Source: Streptomyces sp. CB01373 (GTDB taxonomy: Bacteria; Actinomycetota; Actinomycetes; Streptomycetales; Streptomycetaceae). From it: a stretch of DNA of 64,000 nt. Location: the NCBI RefSeq assembly GCF_002803075.1, contig NZ_NNBK01000015.1, positions 170,714 through 234,713 on the forward strand. Direction: 5' to 3'. Of the stretch, positions 1 through 9,150 are shown piece after piece (within the stretch, counting starts at the first letter, position 1; each line of letters starts with the position of its first letter). Both the position numbers and the translations under genes were made by a program. Under the pieces are notes generated by a model. It was not told the DNA's origin and did not search any database. It saw only the letters and a program-made list of their open reading frames with translations.

Positions 1-1560
1 GTCCGTCTTGCCGCTGGGCATGACGGGCAGCCGGTCGAGGAAGTCCAGTGTGGCGGGGACCATGTAGGCGGGCAGCGACCTGCGCAGGCGCCGGTTCAGG
101 CGGGCGGTGAGATCGTCGTCGGGGTCCGTGCCGTTCCCGGCGGGCACCACGTAGGCGGCGAGGACGCGGTCGCCGTCGTGTCCGTCGCGCGGCGCCACAA
201 GAGTGGTGGCCGCCTGGGCCACGCCGGGGTCCTCCAGCAGTACGTTGTCGATCTCCTCCAGGGACACCCGGTAGCCGCGGATCTTCACCTCGGCGTCGGC
301 CCTGCCGAGGTACTCGATCTCCCCGTCGTCGGTCATCCTGCCGAGGTCTCCGGTGCGGTACAGACGGCCCGGGCCGGGGGCCAGGGGGTGCGGGACGAAA
401 CGCTCGGCCGTCAGGTCGGGCCGTCCCGCGTAGCCGCGTGCGAGGCCCGGGCCGCCCAGGCAGATCTCGCCGACGGCGCCCTGCGGCACGGGTCGCAGCC
501 GCTCGTCGAGGAGGACGGCCGAGCAGGTCGGCAGCGGGCGGCCGATGGTCACCGGGCGTCCCGGCCGGACTTCCTGCCAGGTGGCGGTGACGGTGGCCTC
601 GGTCGGCCCGTAGGTGTTGAGGACGCGCCGCCCCGGCCTGCACCACCGCTCGACGAGCGGGGCGGGGCACACCTCGCCGCCGACGACGACCGTACGGAGC
701 CGCGGGAGGTCGCGGGAGATCGTCGCGAGCAGCGTCGGAACGCAGTACAGGGCGGTGACCTGGTGCTCCTGGAGGAAGTCGGCGAGATCGTCGCCCAGTT
801 GTCCTGGGCCGCCCGGTCCGGCGACGAGCGTGGCGCCGGCCGCCCAGGTGGGCCAGATCTCCTCGATGGAGAAGTCGAACGAGAGGGTCATGCCCTGGTA
901 GACGCGATCGTCCGGCCGGATGCCGTAGATCGGTGCCACGACGCGCAGGAAGTTGCAGATGCTCGACTGCGCGATCTCCACGCCCTTCGGCCTGCCGCTG
1001 GATCCCGAGGTGTACATCACGTACGCCAGCGGATCGTCCGCTCCCCCGGTCGGGACGGCGGGCCGCCCGGGCGGCTGGGCGGCGAGGTCCGCGGCACACG
1101 TGTCGGTCTCGATCACCTGGCACGTCGTCCGGCACCGGCGCGCCCATGCGGCGCCGGACGCGAGCGCCGACGTGGTCAGCACCGCGGCCGCGCCCGCGTC
1201 GCCCAGGATGAAGGCGACGCGGTCGGGCGGCGCGGCAGGGTCGATCGGCACGAACGCCGCGCCCGCCTTGCACACGCCCAGCAGGCACGCGTACATGTCC
1301 ACGGTCCGGGGCAGCAGCAGGGCTGCTCGGCTGCCGGGGCCGATGCCGGCACGCAGCAGGTACCGGGCCACTCGGCCGGCCCGCGCGTCGAGTTCGGCGT
1401 AGGTCACCCGCCGCGATCCGCAGACGAGGGCCGGGGCCGACGGAGTGCGGTCGCAGGCGTCGTCGAAGAAGCGGTTCAGCCGGTCGCCGGTGCCCCCGGT
1501 TCCCGGGGCCGTGCGGCCCCGGCGAGGAGAGACGGGTGGGGCTGCGGTGCGGGAAACCAT
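1..1560 (-). CDS. Pls/PosA-family NRPS, N-terminal adenylation part (runs off left edge)
   Basis: Only 520 codons are present and the frame leaves the window at the A10 motif (PSGKTD), so the carrier and C-terminal parts are missing. The protein activates an amino acid as an aminoacyl-adenylate. Visible motifs are A3 YTSGSSGRPKG (about residues 183-193), YQGMTLSFDFSIEEIW, NTYGPTEATVTAT and YRTGDLGR. The SSICNFL segment followed by the SFDFSIEEIW block is characteristic of the Pls/PosA family, whose known members make epsilon-poly-L-lysine-like homopolymers with a membrane-bound C-terminal half; this family call is from memory of such sequences. The pocket residues read D-F-E near A4 and T...V-T near A5. 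The ATG has AGGAGG six bases upstream. An ordinary NRPS opening with an A domain is the alternative. Confidence 0.85.
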   Translation of the reverse strand, partial: MVSRTAAPPVSPRRGRTAPGTGGTGDRLNRFFDDACDRTPSAPALVCGSRRVTYAELDARAGRVARYLLRAGIGPGSRAALLLPRTVDMYACLLGVCKAGAAFVPIDPAAPPDRVAFILGDAGAAAVLTTSALASGAAWARRCRTTCQVIETDTCAADLAAQPPGRPAVPTGGADDPLAYVMYTSGSSGRPKGVEIAQSSICNFLRVVAPIYGIRPDDRVYQGMTLSFDFSIEEIWPTWAAGATLVAGPGGPGQLGDDLADFLQEHQVTALYCVPTLLATISRDLPRLRTVVVGGEVCPAPLVERWCRPGRRVLNTYGPTEATVTATWQEVRPGRPVTIGRPLPTCSAVLLDERLRPVPQGAVGEICLGGPGLARGYAGRPDLTAERFVPHPLAPGPGRLYRTGDLGRMTDDGEIEYLGRADAEVKIRGYRVSLEEIDNVLLEDPGVAQAATTLVAPRDGHDGDRVLAAYVVPAGNGTDPDDDLTARLNRRLRRSLPAYMVPATLDFLDRLPVMPSGKTD

Positions 1561-1864
1561 GGTCGCCTCCTCTTCGATGCGAGAAGAAGATGCGGGAAGG
1601 ACTCGCTTCCTCGGTGCGCAAAGGACCCGGTCGTCCCCAGGACTCCTCCAGCCTCGGCGACGCCCGCTGAGAGGACACTGAGAAGCCGCCCGGGGCCGGC
1701 CCCGCGGGCCGCCATCCGCGCCCGCCAAGGCGATCGCGAGGACCGCTGCCCCGGCCCGCGGGACGACGTCCTGTCCAGCACCCCCTGCTCCCAGATCATC
1801 TGAGTACGGCACCTGAGTACGCGCGCTCATGCTCCGCGGCAGGGCTCGCATCAGACTCCTCGGC
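1561..1864. other. Divergent intergenic region, no gene seen
   Basis: About 300 bases separate two divergent genes. I see the ribosome binding site of the leftward NRPS gene next to position 1560 and a short direct repeat (CTGAGTACG twice, near 1799-1825). No convincing -35/-10 pair was found by eye on either strand. Confidence 0.4.
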
Positions 1865-4213
1865 ATGACCCACCTACCGCCACCGGCCGAGGAATTGCGG
1901 ATCCTCGACGCGGAGTTGCGGCAACTCGACGCCCGACGGGCCCAGTTGCTGTTCCGCCGCGCCCACCTGATAGGTCTCCTCCAGCCGGCCTTCCCGCCCG
2001 CTCCGCCCGTCGCGCGGCGGCCCGAGACCACCGCACCCCGTGTGCAGAACGTGCTCCTGGTCCTCGGCGGCGTCCTGCTGACCGTCGCCGCGATCGCGTT
2101 CACCCTGGTCAGCTGGGGGCACCTGGGCATCGCCGGGCGGTCCCTGGTGCTCGCCACGGTGACCGCGGCGGCGCTCGGCGCTCCCGTGCTCCTGCTGAGG
2201 CGCGGGCTGCGCTCGACGGCGGAGGCGCTGGCGGGCCTCGGTCTGGCGCTGACGGTGCTCGACGCGTACGCGCTGCACGAGGTGGCGCTGACGGCCACCG
2301 ACGGCACGGGGTACGCGGCCGTCGCGGCGGTGTGTCTGGCCGGGCTGTGGTGGGGGTACGGCAGGGGGCTCGGTTCGCTGCGCCTCCCCTTCCCCGCCGC
2401 GCTGGCCGCCGGCCAGTTCCCGCTGCTGCTGTCGGCGGTGGCGGCCGACGCGGGCCCGTACGCGATCACGGCCGCGCTGCTGCTGACGGCCACGTGCGAC
2501 ACGGCCGTCGCGCTGCGGACGTCGGTGGGGTGCCTGCGCATCGCCGCCGCCGTCGGCGCGTACGGGATGGGCGGCTGGGGCGTGGCGGCGGCGGGCGTGC
2601 TCTCCTCGGAGGCGACCGGTCCTAGCGCCGCCGCCCGTGCCGCGGCGCTCCTCGCCCTGGCGGCGGCGATCGCGCTGTACGCCGCGTGGCGCACCCCGCG
2701 GCAGGGCCTTGCCGTCGGCGCCGCGGTGACCGGCGGACTGCTCCTGGTCGCGGCGCTCGGCGGCATCCCTCGTGCGGTGCTGCCCGGGGTGTGGACGGTG
2801 CCCGGCTATCTGGTCTGCGGGGCCGGGCTGCCGGCCGCCGTGCGCCTTCGGCTTCCGGATCCCATCCGGCGCGGTGCCGCTTGGGCGTCGGCCGCCGTCC
2901 AGGCCCTTGCGGTGGTGTGGGCGCTTCCCCTGGTCTTCGTGGCGCTGCTGGGTCCGGTCGGACTGACGGGACGGGTCTGGTCCGGAGCGCCGTCGGATCT
3001 GCGTGCCGCGGTGACGGTCTGGGTGTACTGGCCCCCGGACGCGGCGGCCGCGCCGCTGGTGTTCGCGGTCGTCGCGGCGGTGCTGGCCGTGGCGGCCCGC
3101 ACCACCACCGCCTGGCGCGACCAGGCCTCGGCCGGTGTCGTGGTCCTGGCCTGGGCGGCCGTGCTCGTCCTCCCGTTCGCCCTGCGACTCCCTTATACGG
3201 CCGGGCTGTTCACGCAGGGGCTGACGGTCGTGGCGGCGCTGACGGCGGCGGTGTACGCGCGCCGGACACCGACGTCCCTCACCGCCGTACTCCTTTCCCT
3301 GCTCACCGCGGCCGGTCTCTCGATCCTCTCGCTCGCCTCCCAGGAGGCGACCCTGGCCGTGCTCGCCGCGCTGACGGCGATCTTCACGGTGGCCGCCGCG
3401 CACCCGCGGCTGACCGCCGTCTGCGCGAGCGCGTCCCTGGCCGGTGCGGCGGGTCTGGCCTGTGCGGTGGGTGCCGCCGCGGGCTGGTCCGCCGCGCACA
3501 CGGCACTGTTGCTCCTGGTCGTCCCGGCCGCCGCGGCCCTGCTCGCGGCGCGTGTCCCGCGCTCCGCGGTTCCGGTCGAGGCCACCGGCGCCGGTGCGGG
3601 GCTCCTGGCCATCGGGCTGGCCGTCACCGACGCCCCGGTGCTGGCCCTGGTGCTGGCCCTGTGCGGGGTGATCGCCGCGGGCACCGCCGTGCGCGCCGAC
3701 CGCCGTCGGGCGGGGTACGCGGCCGCCGCGTTGTTCGTGCTGGCCGGCTGGGTGCGGCTCGGGTCGTGGGGCGTGGGCGCGCCGGAGGCGTACACCCTGC
3801 CGGTGACCGTGCCGGCGCTGGTCGTGGGCTTCTTCCGGCGCCGCCGGGACCCCGGGGCCTCGTCGTGGACGGCGTACGGCCCCGGGCTCTCGGCGACGCT
3901 CGTGCCGAGCCTGCTCGCGGCGTGGGCCGGCGCCGACTGGCCGCGCCCCCTGCTGCTCGGCACGGCCGCCCTCGTCGTCGTCCTCGTGGGTGCCCGCCAC
4001 CGGCTCCAGGCACCGCTCGCACTGGGCGGGGGCGTGCTCGTGCTGGACGCGCTGCATGAACTCGCCCCCTACCTGGTGCAGTTGGCGGGCGCCCTCCCGC
4101 GCTGGCTGCCTCCCGCGTTCGCCGGGCTGCTGCTGCTCGTGCTGGGCGCGACGTACGAGCAGCGGATCCGGGACGCCCGGCGGATGCGGGACGTGCTGGG
4201 CCGGATGCGCTGA
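1865..4213 (+). CDS. Large polytopic membrane protein (SCO7613 C-terminal-domain type)
   Basis: The 782-residue product has a short N-terminal charged helix (EELRILDAELRQLDARRAQLL, coiled-coil-like) followed from about residue 60 by some twenty hydrophobic segments rich in Ala, Val and Leu. The opening (QNVLLVLGGVLLTVAAIAFT then VSWGHLGIAGR) matches Streptomyces membrane proteins annotated as carrying the SCO7613 C-terminal domain; function is unknown. The ATG at 1865 is chosen because homologues begin close to this motif, although an in-frame ATG at 1829 exists and neither has a strong ribosome binding site. It ends in a soluble Arg-rich tail and converges on the SDR gene. No catalytic motif is visible. 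Confidence 0.8.
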   Translation: MTHLPPPAEELRILDAELRQLDARRAQLLFRRAHLIGLLQPAFPPAPPVARRPETTAPRVQNVLLVLGGVLLTVAAIAFTLVSWGHLGIAGRSLVLATVTAAALGAPVLLLRRGLRSTAEALAGLGLALTVLDAYALHEVALTATDGTGYAAVAAVCLAGLWWGYGRGLGSLRLPFPAALAAGQFPLLLSAVAADAGPYAITAALLLTATCDTAVALRTSVGCLRIAAAVGAYGMGGWGVAAAGVLSSEATGPSAAARAAALLALAAAIALYAAWRTPRQGLAVGAAVTGGLLLVAALGGIPRAVLPGVWTVPGYLVCGAGLPAAVRLRLPDPIRRGAAWASAAVQALAVVWALPLVFVALLGPVGLTGRVWSGAPSDLRAAVTVWVYWPPDAAAAPLVFAVVAAVLAVAARTTTAWRDQASAGVVVLAWAAVLVLPFALRLPYTAGLFTQGLTVVAALTAAVYARRTPTSLTAVLLSLLTAAGLSILSLASQEATLAVLAALTAIFTVAAAHPRLTAVCASASLAGAAGLACAVGAAAGWSAAHTALLLLVVPAAAALLAARVPRSAVPVEATGAGAGLLAIGLAVTDAPVLALVLALCGVIAAGTAVRADRRRAGYAAAALFVLAGWVRLGSWGVGAPEAYTLPVTVPALVVGFFRRRRDPGASSWTAYGPGLSATLVPSLLAAWAGADWPRPLLLGTAALVVVLVGARHRLQAPLALGGGVLVLDALHELAPYLVQLAGALPRWLPPAFAGLLLLVLGATYEQRIRDARRMRDVLGRMR

Positions 4214-4261
4214 CGGACGGCCGGGCCGGGAGCCGGGGCTCAGCACATGTCGGTCGGGCAC

Positions 4262-4975
4262 CTACCAGGGCAGCGGCCCCGTCACGTCGAAGTACCCGCC
4301 GCTGGGTCCGTCCGGGCCCAGCCCTGCCATGCGGACGATGATCTCGGCGCCCTCCTCGACGGTCTGGGTCCCGGTGTTCCCGTTCAGGTCCGTCTTGGTG
4401 AAGCCGGGCTCCACCGCGTTGATCCGCATGGCCGGGAACGCCTTCGCGTACTGCACGGTGATCATGTTGACCGCGGTCTTCGACGCCGGGTACGCGACCC
4501 CCGGGTAGGCGGAGGCGGGGTGGGCGGGGTCGGCCACGTGCGTGAGCGAGGCCAGGCCGCTGCTGACGTTGACCACGACCGGCGACGCGGACCGCCGCAG
4601 CAGCGGCAGGAACGCGTGGGTGACGCGTACCGTGCCGAAGACGTTGGTCTCGAAGACCTCCCGCATCAGGTCGGCGGTGACGTCCGCCGCGTCCGCCACC
4701 CCGTTGTCCGGGCCGCGCGCCTCGACGCCGGCGTTGTTGACCAGCACGTCGAGACCGCCGTCGGCCTCGATCGTCCTCGCCGCCGCCGCCACGGACGCGT
4801 CGTCGGTGACATCGAGCTGGACGGCCCGGGCCCCGTCGCCAAGCCGCTCGGCGGCGTCGCGGCCCCGGGCCTCGTCCCTGCTGCCGACGTAGACGGTGTG
4901 GCCCGCGGCGATCAGACGGCGGGCGGTCTCGTACCCGAGACCCTTGTTCGCTCCGGTGATCAGTGTTGTGGTCAT
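4262..4975 (-). CDS. SDR-family NAD(P)-dependent oxidoreductase
   Basis: The 237-residue protein is a classical short-chain dehydrogenase. It has the nucleotide-binding glycine motif TGANKGLG (about residues 7-14), the NNAG motif, a catalytic serine in VNVSSG, and YPASK supplying the catalytic Tyr and Lys. The pattern resembles Streptomyces carbonyl-reductase-like SDRs that use NADPH; the substrate cannot be read. It is divergent from an XRE-type regulator 102 bases away with a palindrome between them, an arrangement common for a local repressor and its target. The ATG is the only start in front of the Rossmann motif. Confidence 0.88.
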   Translation of the reverse strand: MTTTLITGANKGLGYETARRLIAAGHTVYVGSRDEARGRDAAERLGDGARAVQLDVTDDASVAAAARTIEADGGLDVLVNNAGVEARGPDNGVADAADVTADLMREVFETNVFGTVRVTHAFLPLLRRSASPVVVNVSSGLASLTHVADPAHPASAYPGVAYPASKTAVNMITVQYAKAFPAMRINAVEPGFTKTDLNGNTGTQTVEEGAEIIVRMAGLGPDGPSGGYFDVTGPLPW

Positions 4976-5023
4976 GCCCCCACGATCCGCCCCGCCCGCC
5001 CGCGCAGCCAGGCGTCCCGTCTT

Positions 5024-5044
5024 CCTGGGACCGGTGGTACCAGG
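5024..5044. promoter_or_regulatory. Operator-like palindrome between SDR and XRE genes
   Basis: CCTGGGACC and GGTACCAGG form a 9-bp inverted repeat with one mismatch around a 3-base centre. It lies 33 bases upstream of the XRE regulator ATG and about 50 upstream of the SDR ATG, where a repressor would cover both promoters. Binding by the neighbouring regulator is inferred. Confidence 0.45.
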
Positions 5045-5077
5045 CAGGCCTCTGGCCGGCGGGGGCACACTGGCCGC

Positions 5078-5920
5078 ATGGCGACGGCGGAGTTCGGCAA
5101 GGCGGTGCGCCGCTGGCGCGACCGGGTCCCACCCGAGGCGGCGGGGCTGCCGACCGGGGAGCGGCGGCGTGCGGCCGGGCTGCGCCGTGAGGAACTGGCC
5201 CTGCTGGCCGGGATCTCCGTCGACTACGTCACCCGGCTCGAACAGGGCCGCGCCACCAACCCCTCGTCCCAGGTCGTCGAGGCCATGGCTCGCGCGCTGC
5301 GGCTGTCGGAGGAGGAACGCGCGCACCTGTTCCGGCTGGCCGGACTCGCGCCGCCGGGCCCCGAGACGGTGCCGGCGCACATCACCCCGAGCGTCCAGCG
5401 GCTGCTGGACCGGCTGACGGGGACGCCTGTGGCGGTGTTCGACGCGTCCTGGACCCTGTTGCTGGCCAACGCGCCCTACGCGGCCCTGATGGGCGACCCG
5501 TCCGGCCGGTGCGGCAACGAGCGCAACGGCGTGTGGCGCCACTTCCTCGGCCCGGGGCCCGGCGCCCTGCGCGCACCGCAGGCGCGGGACGACCACGAGG
5601 CGGCTCTCGTCGCCGATCTGCGCACGGCCGCCGAACGCTACCCGGCCGACCGGCGGCTGCACCGGCTGATCGCCGAACTGCGCGGGGGCAGCGAGCGGTT
5701 CTCCGAGCTGTGGGACGCGGGCGCCGCCGGCCGCCACGAGGCGTCGCGCAAGACGATCGACCATCCGCGGGTCGGGCCCGTCACGCTGGACTGCGACGTC
5801 CTCACCGTGGCGGGCAGCGACCTGCGGATCATGGTCTACACGGCCGAACCCGGTTCCGGGGACGCCGAACGCCTCGCCCTTCTCACCGTCCTCGGCACCC
5901 AGGCTCTCGTCGAACGCTGA
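5078..5920 (+). CDS. XRE-family regulator with MmyB-like ligand-binding domain
   Basis: The 280-residue protein has an N-terminal helix-turn-helix (RREELALLAGISVDYVTRLEQG, about residues 36-57, recognition helix included) and a C-terminal PAS-like MmyB domain (VAVFDASWTLLLANAPYAAL; later GPVTLDCDVLTVAGSDLRI). This family is widespread in Streptomyces and usually controls an adjacent SDR gene, which fits the divergent oxidoreductase here. The ligand is unknown; fatty-acid-type ligands have been proposed for this fold. The ATG at 5078 gives the usual family length. It is probably autoregulated through the palindrome at 5024-5044. Confidence 0.88.
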   Translation: MATAEFGKAVRRWRDRVPPEAAGLPTGERRRAAGLRREELALLAGISVDYVTRLEQGRATNPSSQVVEAMARALRLSEEERAHLFRLAGLAPPGPETVPAHITPSVQRLLDRLTGTPVAVFDASWTLLLANAPYAALMGDPSGRCGNERNGVWRHFLGPGPGALRAPQARDDHEAALVADLRTAAERYPADRRLHRLIAELRGGSERFSELWDAGAAGRHEASRKTIDHPRVGPVTLDCDVLTVAGSDLRIMVYTAEPGSGDAERLALLTVLGTQALVER

Positions 5921-5926
5921 CGACTT

Positions 5927-5956
5927 TTGCCTATAGGTCGTAGGTAAATGCATAAT
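5927..5956 (+). promoter_or_regulatory. Sigma70-type promoter for the SGNH hydrolase
   Basis: TTGCCT (5927-5932), 18 bases, then CATAAT (5951-5956) in a stretch unusually AT-rich for this DNA. An internal CCTATAGG palindrome lies in the spacer. The gene starts 58 bases downstream of the -10 box. Confidence 0.5.
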
Positions 5957-6013
5957 GGGGTTCGGGTCGAGGCTTCCCTCGACGCTCCGACTCCTGATCG
6001 ACAGGCTGAGGCG

Positions 6014-7180
6014 ATGAACACCGAGCACGACTGGATCACCACACCCGTCACCGCGGACCTCCTGCGTGGGCACCTGGACGTGGAGCGCACCGCGCACGGC
6101 CTGCTGCCGCACCGGCTGCCCGCCGGCGCGCGCCGGCAGATCCCCGACGACCAGCTGGCCATGGCCGAGGCCCAGCCGTCCGGCGTACGGCTGGTCTTCC
6201 GCACCCGGGCGACCACCGTCGAACTGGAGACCCTGCCCACCAAGAGGGCCTACCGCGGCTTCCCGGCCCCGGCGGACGGCGTCTACGACCTGCTGGTCGA
6301 CGGCCGCCTCGCGGGCCAGGCCACGGTGACCGGCGGCAACGTCCGCACCGTCGACATGGCCACCCAGTCCGCCGACCTGCTCGAAGGGCCTCCCGGCACC
6401 GCCCGGTTCACCGATCTGCCCGCGCGGGACAAGGACGTCGAGATCTGGCTTCCCCATACGGAGATCACCGAGCTGATCGCCCTGCGCACCGACGCCCCGG
6501 TCGCACCGGCGCCGGACAGTGGACGCAGGGTGTGGCTGCACCACGGCAGCTCCATCAGCCACGGCTCGAACGCCGCCCATCCGACCGCCATCTGGCCGGC
6601 CCTGGCCGCGGCCCGCGGCGGAGTGGAGCTGGTCAACCTGGGGTTCGGCGGCAGCGCGCTGCTCGACCCGTTCACCGCCCGCGCGATACGGGACACCCCC
6701 GCGGACCTGATCAGCCTCAAGATCGGCATCAATGTCGTCAACACGGACGCGATGCGCCTGCGGGCCTTCACACCCGCCGTCCACGGCTTCCTCGACACCA
6801 TCCGTGAGGGGCATCCGACGACACCGTTGCTGGTCGTGTCCTCCATCCTCTGCCCGGTCCAGGAGGACACCCCCGGACCCCTCGCACCCGACTTCGCCGA
6901 CGGGACCCTGCGGTTCAAGGCCACGGGCGATCCGGCCGAGCGCGCCGCCGGGCGCCTGACGCTCAACGTCATCCGCCACGAACTCGCCCGGATCGTAGAG
7001 CAGCGGGCGGCCGACGACCCGAACCTGCACCATCTCGACGGCCGTGAACTGTACGGCGAGGCGGACTACGCCGAACTCCCGCTGCCCGACGAGGTCCACC
7101 CCGACCCCGCGGCGCACCGCCGCATCGCCGACAACTTCGCGCGGCTCGCGTTCGGCACCGGCGGCCCCTTCGCCCCGTGA
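6014..7180 (+). CDS. SGNH/GDSL-type esterase or acyltransferase (SsfX3-like)
   Basis: The 388-residue protein has an N-terminal beta-rich domain (about 1-165) and a C-terminal SGNH hydrolase domain. Block I is HHGSSISHGS (Ser nucleophile with Ser-Ile-Ser instead of the usual Asp-Ser), block II includes LGFGGSALLD, block III is KIGINVVN and block V is DEVHPD with the catalytic Asp and His. The two-domain layout resembles SsfX3-type GDSL acyltransferases and carbohydrate esterases. No signal peptide is evident, so it is probably cytoplasmic. The ATG at 6014 is preceded by GAGG. It is transcribed alone from the promoter at 5927. The substrate is unknown. Confidence 0.82.
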   Translation: MNTEHDWITTPVTADLLRGHLDVERTAHGLLPHRLPAGARRQIPDDQLAMAEAQPSGVRLVFRTRATTVELETLPTKRAYRGFPAPADGVYDLLVDGRLAGQATVTGGNVRTVDMATQSADLLEGPPGTARFTDLPARDKDVEIWLPHTEITELIALRTDAPVAPAPDSGRRVWLHHGSSISHGSNAAHPTAIWPALAAARGGVELVNLGFGGSALLDPFTARAIRDTPADLISLKIGINVVNTDAMRLRAFTPAVHGFLDTIREGHPTTPLLVVSSILCPVQEDTPGPLAPDFADGTLRFKATGDPAERAAGRLTLNVIRHELARIVEQRAADDPNLHHLDGRELYGEADYAELPLPDEVHPDPAAHRRIADNFARLAFGTGGPFAP

Positions 7181-7316
7181 CCGGCGGCTGATCACGTCGC
7201 GGTCGGCCAGGGAGCGACAGCGGTCCGCCTTGCGCGCCCCGCCGTGGTCCCGGTGCGGTGGGCCGACGGCCGCGACATCGGTGTCCGAGACCGACGTCGA
7301 CCGGTGGCCGTTTCCG

Positions 7317-7898
7317 TCAACGAGCCCCGGGGCGTCCGGAGTCGCTGATCAGGTGTGGTGCCCGGTGGTTCTCGGGGCGGCGTCGAGGATCGGTCGGGGC
7401 CAGGCCCCCGGAGACCGGCGCGGGGCCGAGATCGCCGTCGCCGTCCTGGTGGCGGAGGACCCAGTCGTCGAGGTCGAGGGCCGTTTCCAGCGGCTCCCTG
7501 GCCATGTGGGCGCGCAGGCAGCTCGCCGCGCCGGTCCCGGTCCGCCCGGGCAGGAGCAGTTCCTCCCGGAAGCCGCTCTCGGCCACGGCGAAGCGCGCCC
7601 GGGCGGCCTGCGGGGACACACCCAGGACGTCACCGATAAGCTGCCAGTCGGCGCCGCCCGTGCGCTCGTACACGGCGGCGCTTTCGAGGAGCCGCCGCGC
7701 GGCCGCGAGCACGTGGGCGGCGTCGGCCAGTACGGCACCCGGCGCGCGTGTGCCTCCGTCAGCGTTCAGCTCGTGCGCGCCGACGGGCACCGAGGCCCGC
7801 GCGAGGTCCGCCAGTACGCAGGCGTCGTAGGCCATCAGCAGCCTCGCTCGCGCCGTGTCCGTGTACGGCGCGCCCGCTTGCTTGTCGCCATCGCTCAT
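7317..7898 (-). CDS. Hypothetical protein with HTH-like segment
   Basis: The 193-residue protein has no family I can name. It is helical and Ala-rich. A stretch near residue 85-105 (WQLIGDVLGVSPQAARARF) looks like a helix-turn-helix of the sigma-region-4 or RpiR kind, suggesting a DNA-binding or sigma-like role. The C-terminal 40 residues are acidic then Arg/Pro-rich and probably disordered. ATG 7898 is chosen because the frame upstream is Arg-rich shadow sequence. It is divergent from a LysR gene and converges with the SGNH gene. The function remains unassigned. Confidence 0.6.
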   Translation of the reverse strand: MSDGDKQAGAPYTDTARARLLMAYDACVLADLARASVPVGAHELNADGGTRAPGAVLADAAHVLAAARRLLESAAVYERTGGADWQLIGDVLGVSPQAARARFAVAESGFREELLLPGRTGTGAASCLRAHMAREPLETALDLDDWVLRHQDGDGDLGPAPVSGGLAPTDPRRRPENHRAPHLISDSGRPGAR

Positions 7899-8092
7899 GC
7901 CGGTCAGCCTCAGCTCCCATCGATCGGGGGGGTCGTCACTCAGTGCCCGCTCTGGGTCGGTAGCACGGTGCCTACGGCACCGCCGAAGTGTCCGGCGCGT
8001 TCGCCGCCACCAATGACGAGCATCGCCGCACGGCCAGCGGATCCACAATGCGTAATCGGCACAGTCTGCCCAAGGCTGGGCCATAGGCTATC

Positions 8093-8111
8093 CCTAAGGT
8101 TGAGCTTTAGG
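8093..8111. promoter_or_regulatory. Inverted repeat upstream of LysR gene
   Basis: CCTAA (8093-8097) and TTAGG (8107-8111) form a short inverted repeat with 9-base spacing, eight bases before the LysR ATG. The repeat geometry resembles LysR half-sites and could be used for autoregulation. Confidence 0.35.
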
Positions 8112-8119
8112 CTGGGGCG

Positions 8120-9034
8120 ATGCGCTACGACCTGGACGACCTGCGGCTCTTTCTCCACATCGTGACGGAGGGGTCGATCACGGCGGGCGCCGAACGGATG
8201 CACCTGAGCCTGCCTTCCGCCAGCGCCAGGGTGCGTTCGCTGGAACACCACGCCGGCGTGGCACTGCTCATCCGCGGACGGCGAGGCGTGCGGCCCACGC
8301 CGGCGGGCACGACGCTGGCACGCCACGCACGCGACGTCCTGGACCGGACCGCGCGCCTCGAAAGCGCCGTCGCCGGCTACACCCGGTCCCCGACCGCCCC
8401 GCTCACCCTGCTGGCGGGCGGATCCGCGATGCATCGTCTGGTGCCCCAGGGCCTGGTGTCCTTCCTGCGCGCGCACCCGGACGTCGACGTCACGGTGTGC
8501 GAGAGCCGCACGCCGCAGACGGTGCGGATGCTCGCCGACGGCGAGGCGGATCTCGGGGTCGTCGTCGACGACGAGGCCCGCGACTGCGGCCTGCGCATGG
8601 AGGCTCTCGGTGACGACTCCCTCGTGGTGATCGGCCAGGCCGGAGGAATCATCGCCGGCCGGACCTCACTGACCTTCAGCGAGGTCGCCGAGCATCCGCT
8701 CGTCGGGCTCGACGCAGGTTCCTCGCTGCGCCGCTGGATCGAGGAGCACCTCGGGCCGCACGCTCCAATGGCGCGCTACCGCACCACCGTGGCCGACCTC
8801 GGCGTCCTCGTCGCCCTCGCCGCCGCGGGCGTCGGGCTCGCGGTCGTACCGCGTCGCGCCGTCGACCCCGACCAGCCGCTCGCCGTCTGCGAACTGCAGG
8901 ATCCCTGGGCGCGCCGCCACCTTCTGCTGGCCTGGGGCGTCAAGGACGGCGCCACGCCGACGGCCACCGCGGCGCTCGCCGAGCACCTGCGCGAGGCGGC
9001 ATTGTCCGGGGGGCGCGCCGGCGGTCGCGGCTAG
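8120..9034 (+). CDS. LysR-family transcriptional regulator
   Basis: The 304-residue protein has an N-terminal winged helix-turn-helix (DLRLFLHIVTEGSITAGAERMHLSLPSAS, cut here for length) and a periplasmic-binding-like effector domain from about residue 90. In typical LysR proteins the regulated gene is divergent, here the unassigned gene ending at 7317, or downstream, here an SDR gene that starts 117 bases after it. The N-terminal start MRYDLDDLRLF is the normal family start. The effector is unknown. Confidence 0.88.
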   Translation: MRYDLDDLRLFLHIVTEGSITAGAERMHLSLPSASARVRSLEHHAGVALLIRGRRGVRPTPAGTTLARHARDVLDRTARLESAVAGYTRSPTAPLTLLAGGSAMHRLVPQGLVSFLRAHPDVDVTVCESRTPQTVRMLADGEADLGVVVDDEARDCGLRMEALGDDSLVVIGQAGGIIAGRTSLTFSEVAEHPLVGLDAGSSLRRWIEEHLGPHAPMARYRTTVADLGVLVALAAAGVGLAVVPRRAVDPDQPLAVCELQDPWARRHLLLAWGVKDGATPTATAALAEHLREAALSGGRAGGRG

Positions 9035-9150
9035 TGCGCGGCGGCGAGCGACAGGCGAGAGGCGGTCTCGGGCCACCTGGGGCAAGCTGCGAGAGGAGGA
9101 AGCACCACGTCGGCCTCGGTGGATGCGATCTGTGAAGGACGGTGCTGAGC

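Noticed and set aside
2064..2210. Possible acyl-carrier or AT-like fragment in the KS-KR linker of the hybrid synthase (residue numbers)
   Set aside because: No GHSxG or carrier serine motif is present; it is linker sequence.
1874..4261. Minus-strand frame opposite the large membrane protein
   Set aside because: Gln/Arg/Gly-rich shadow; the plus strand shows regular hydrophobic helices.
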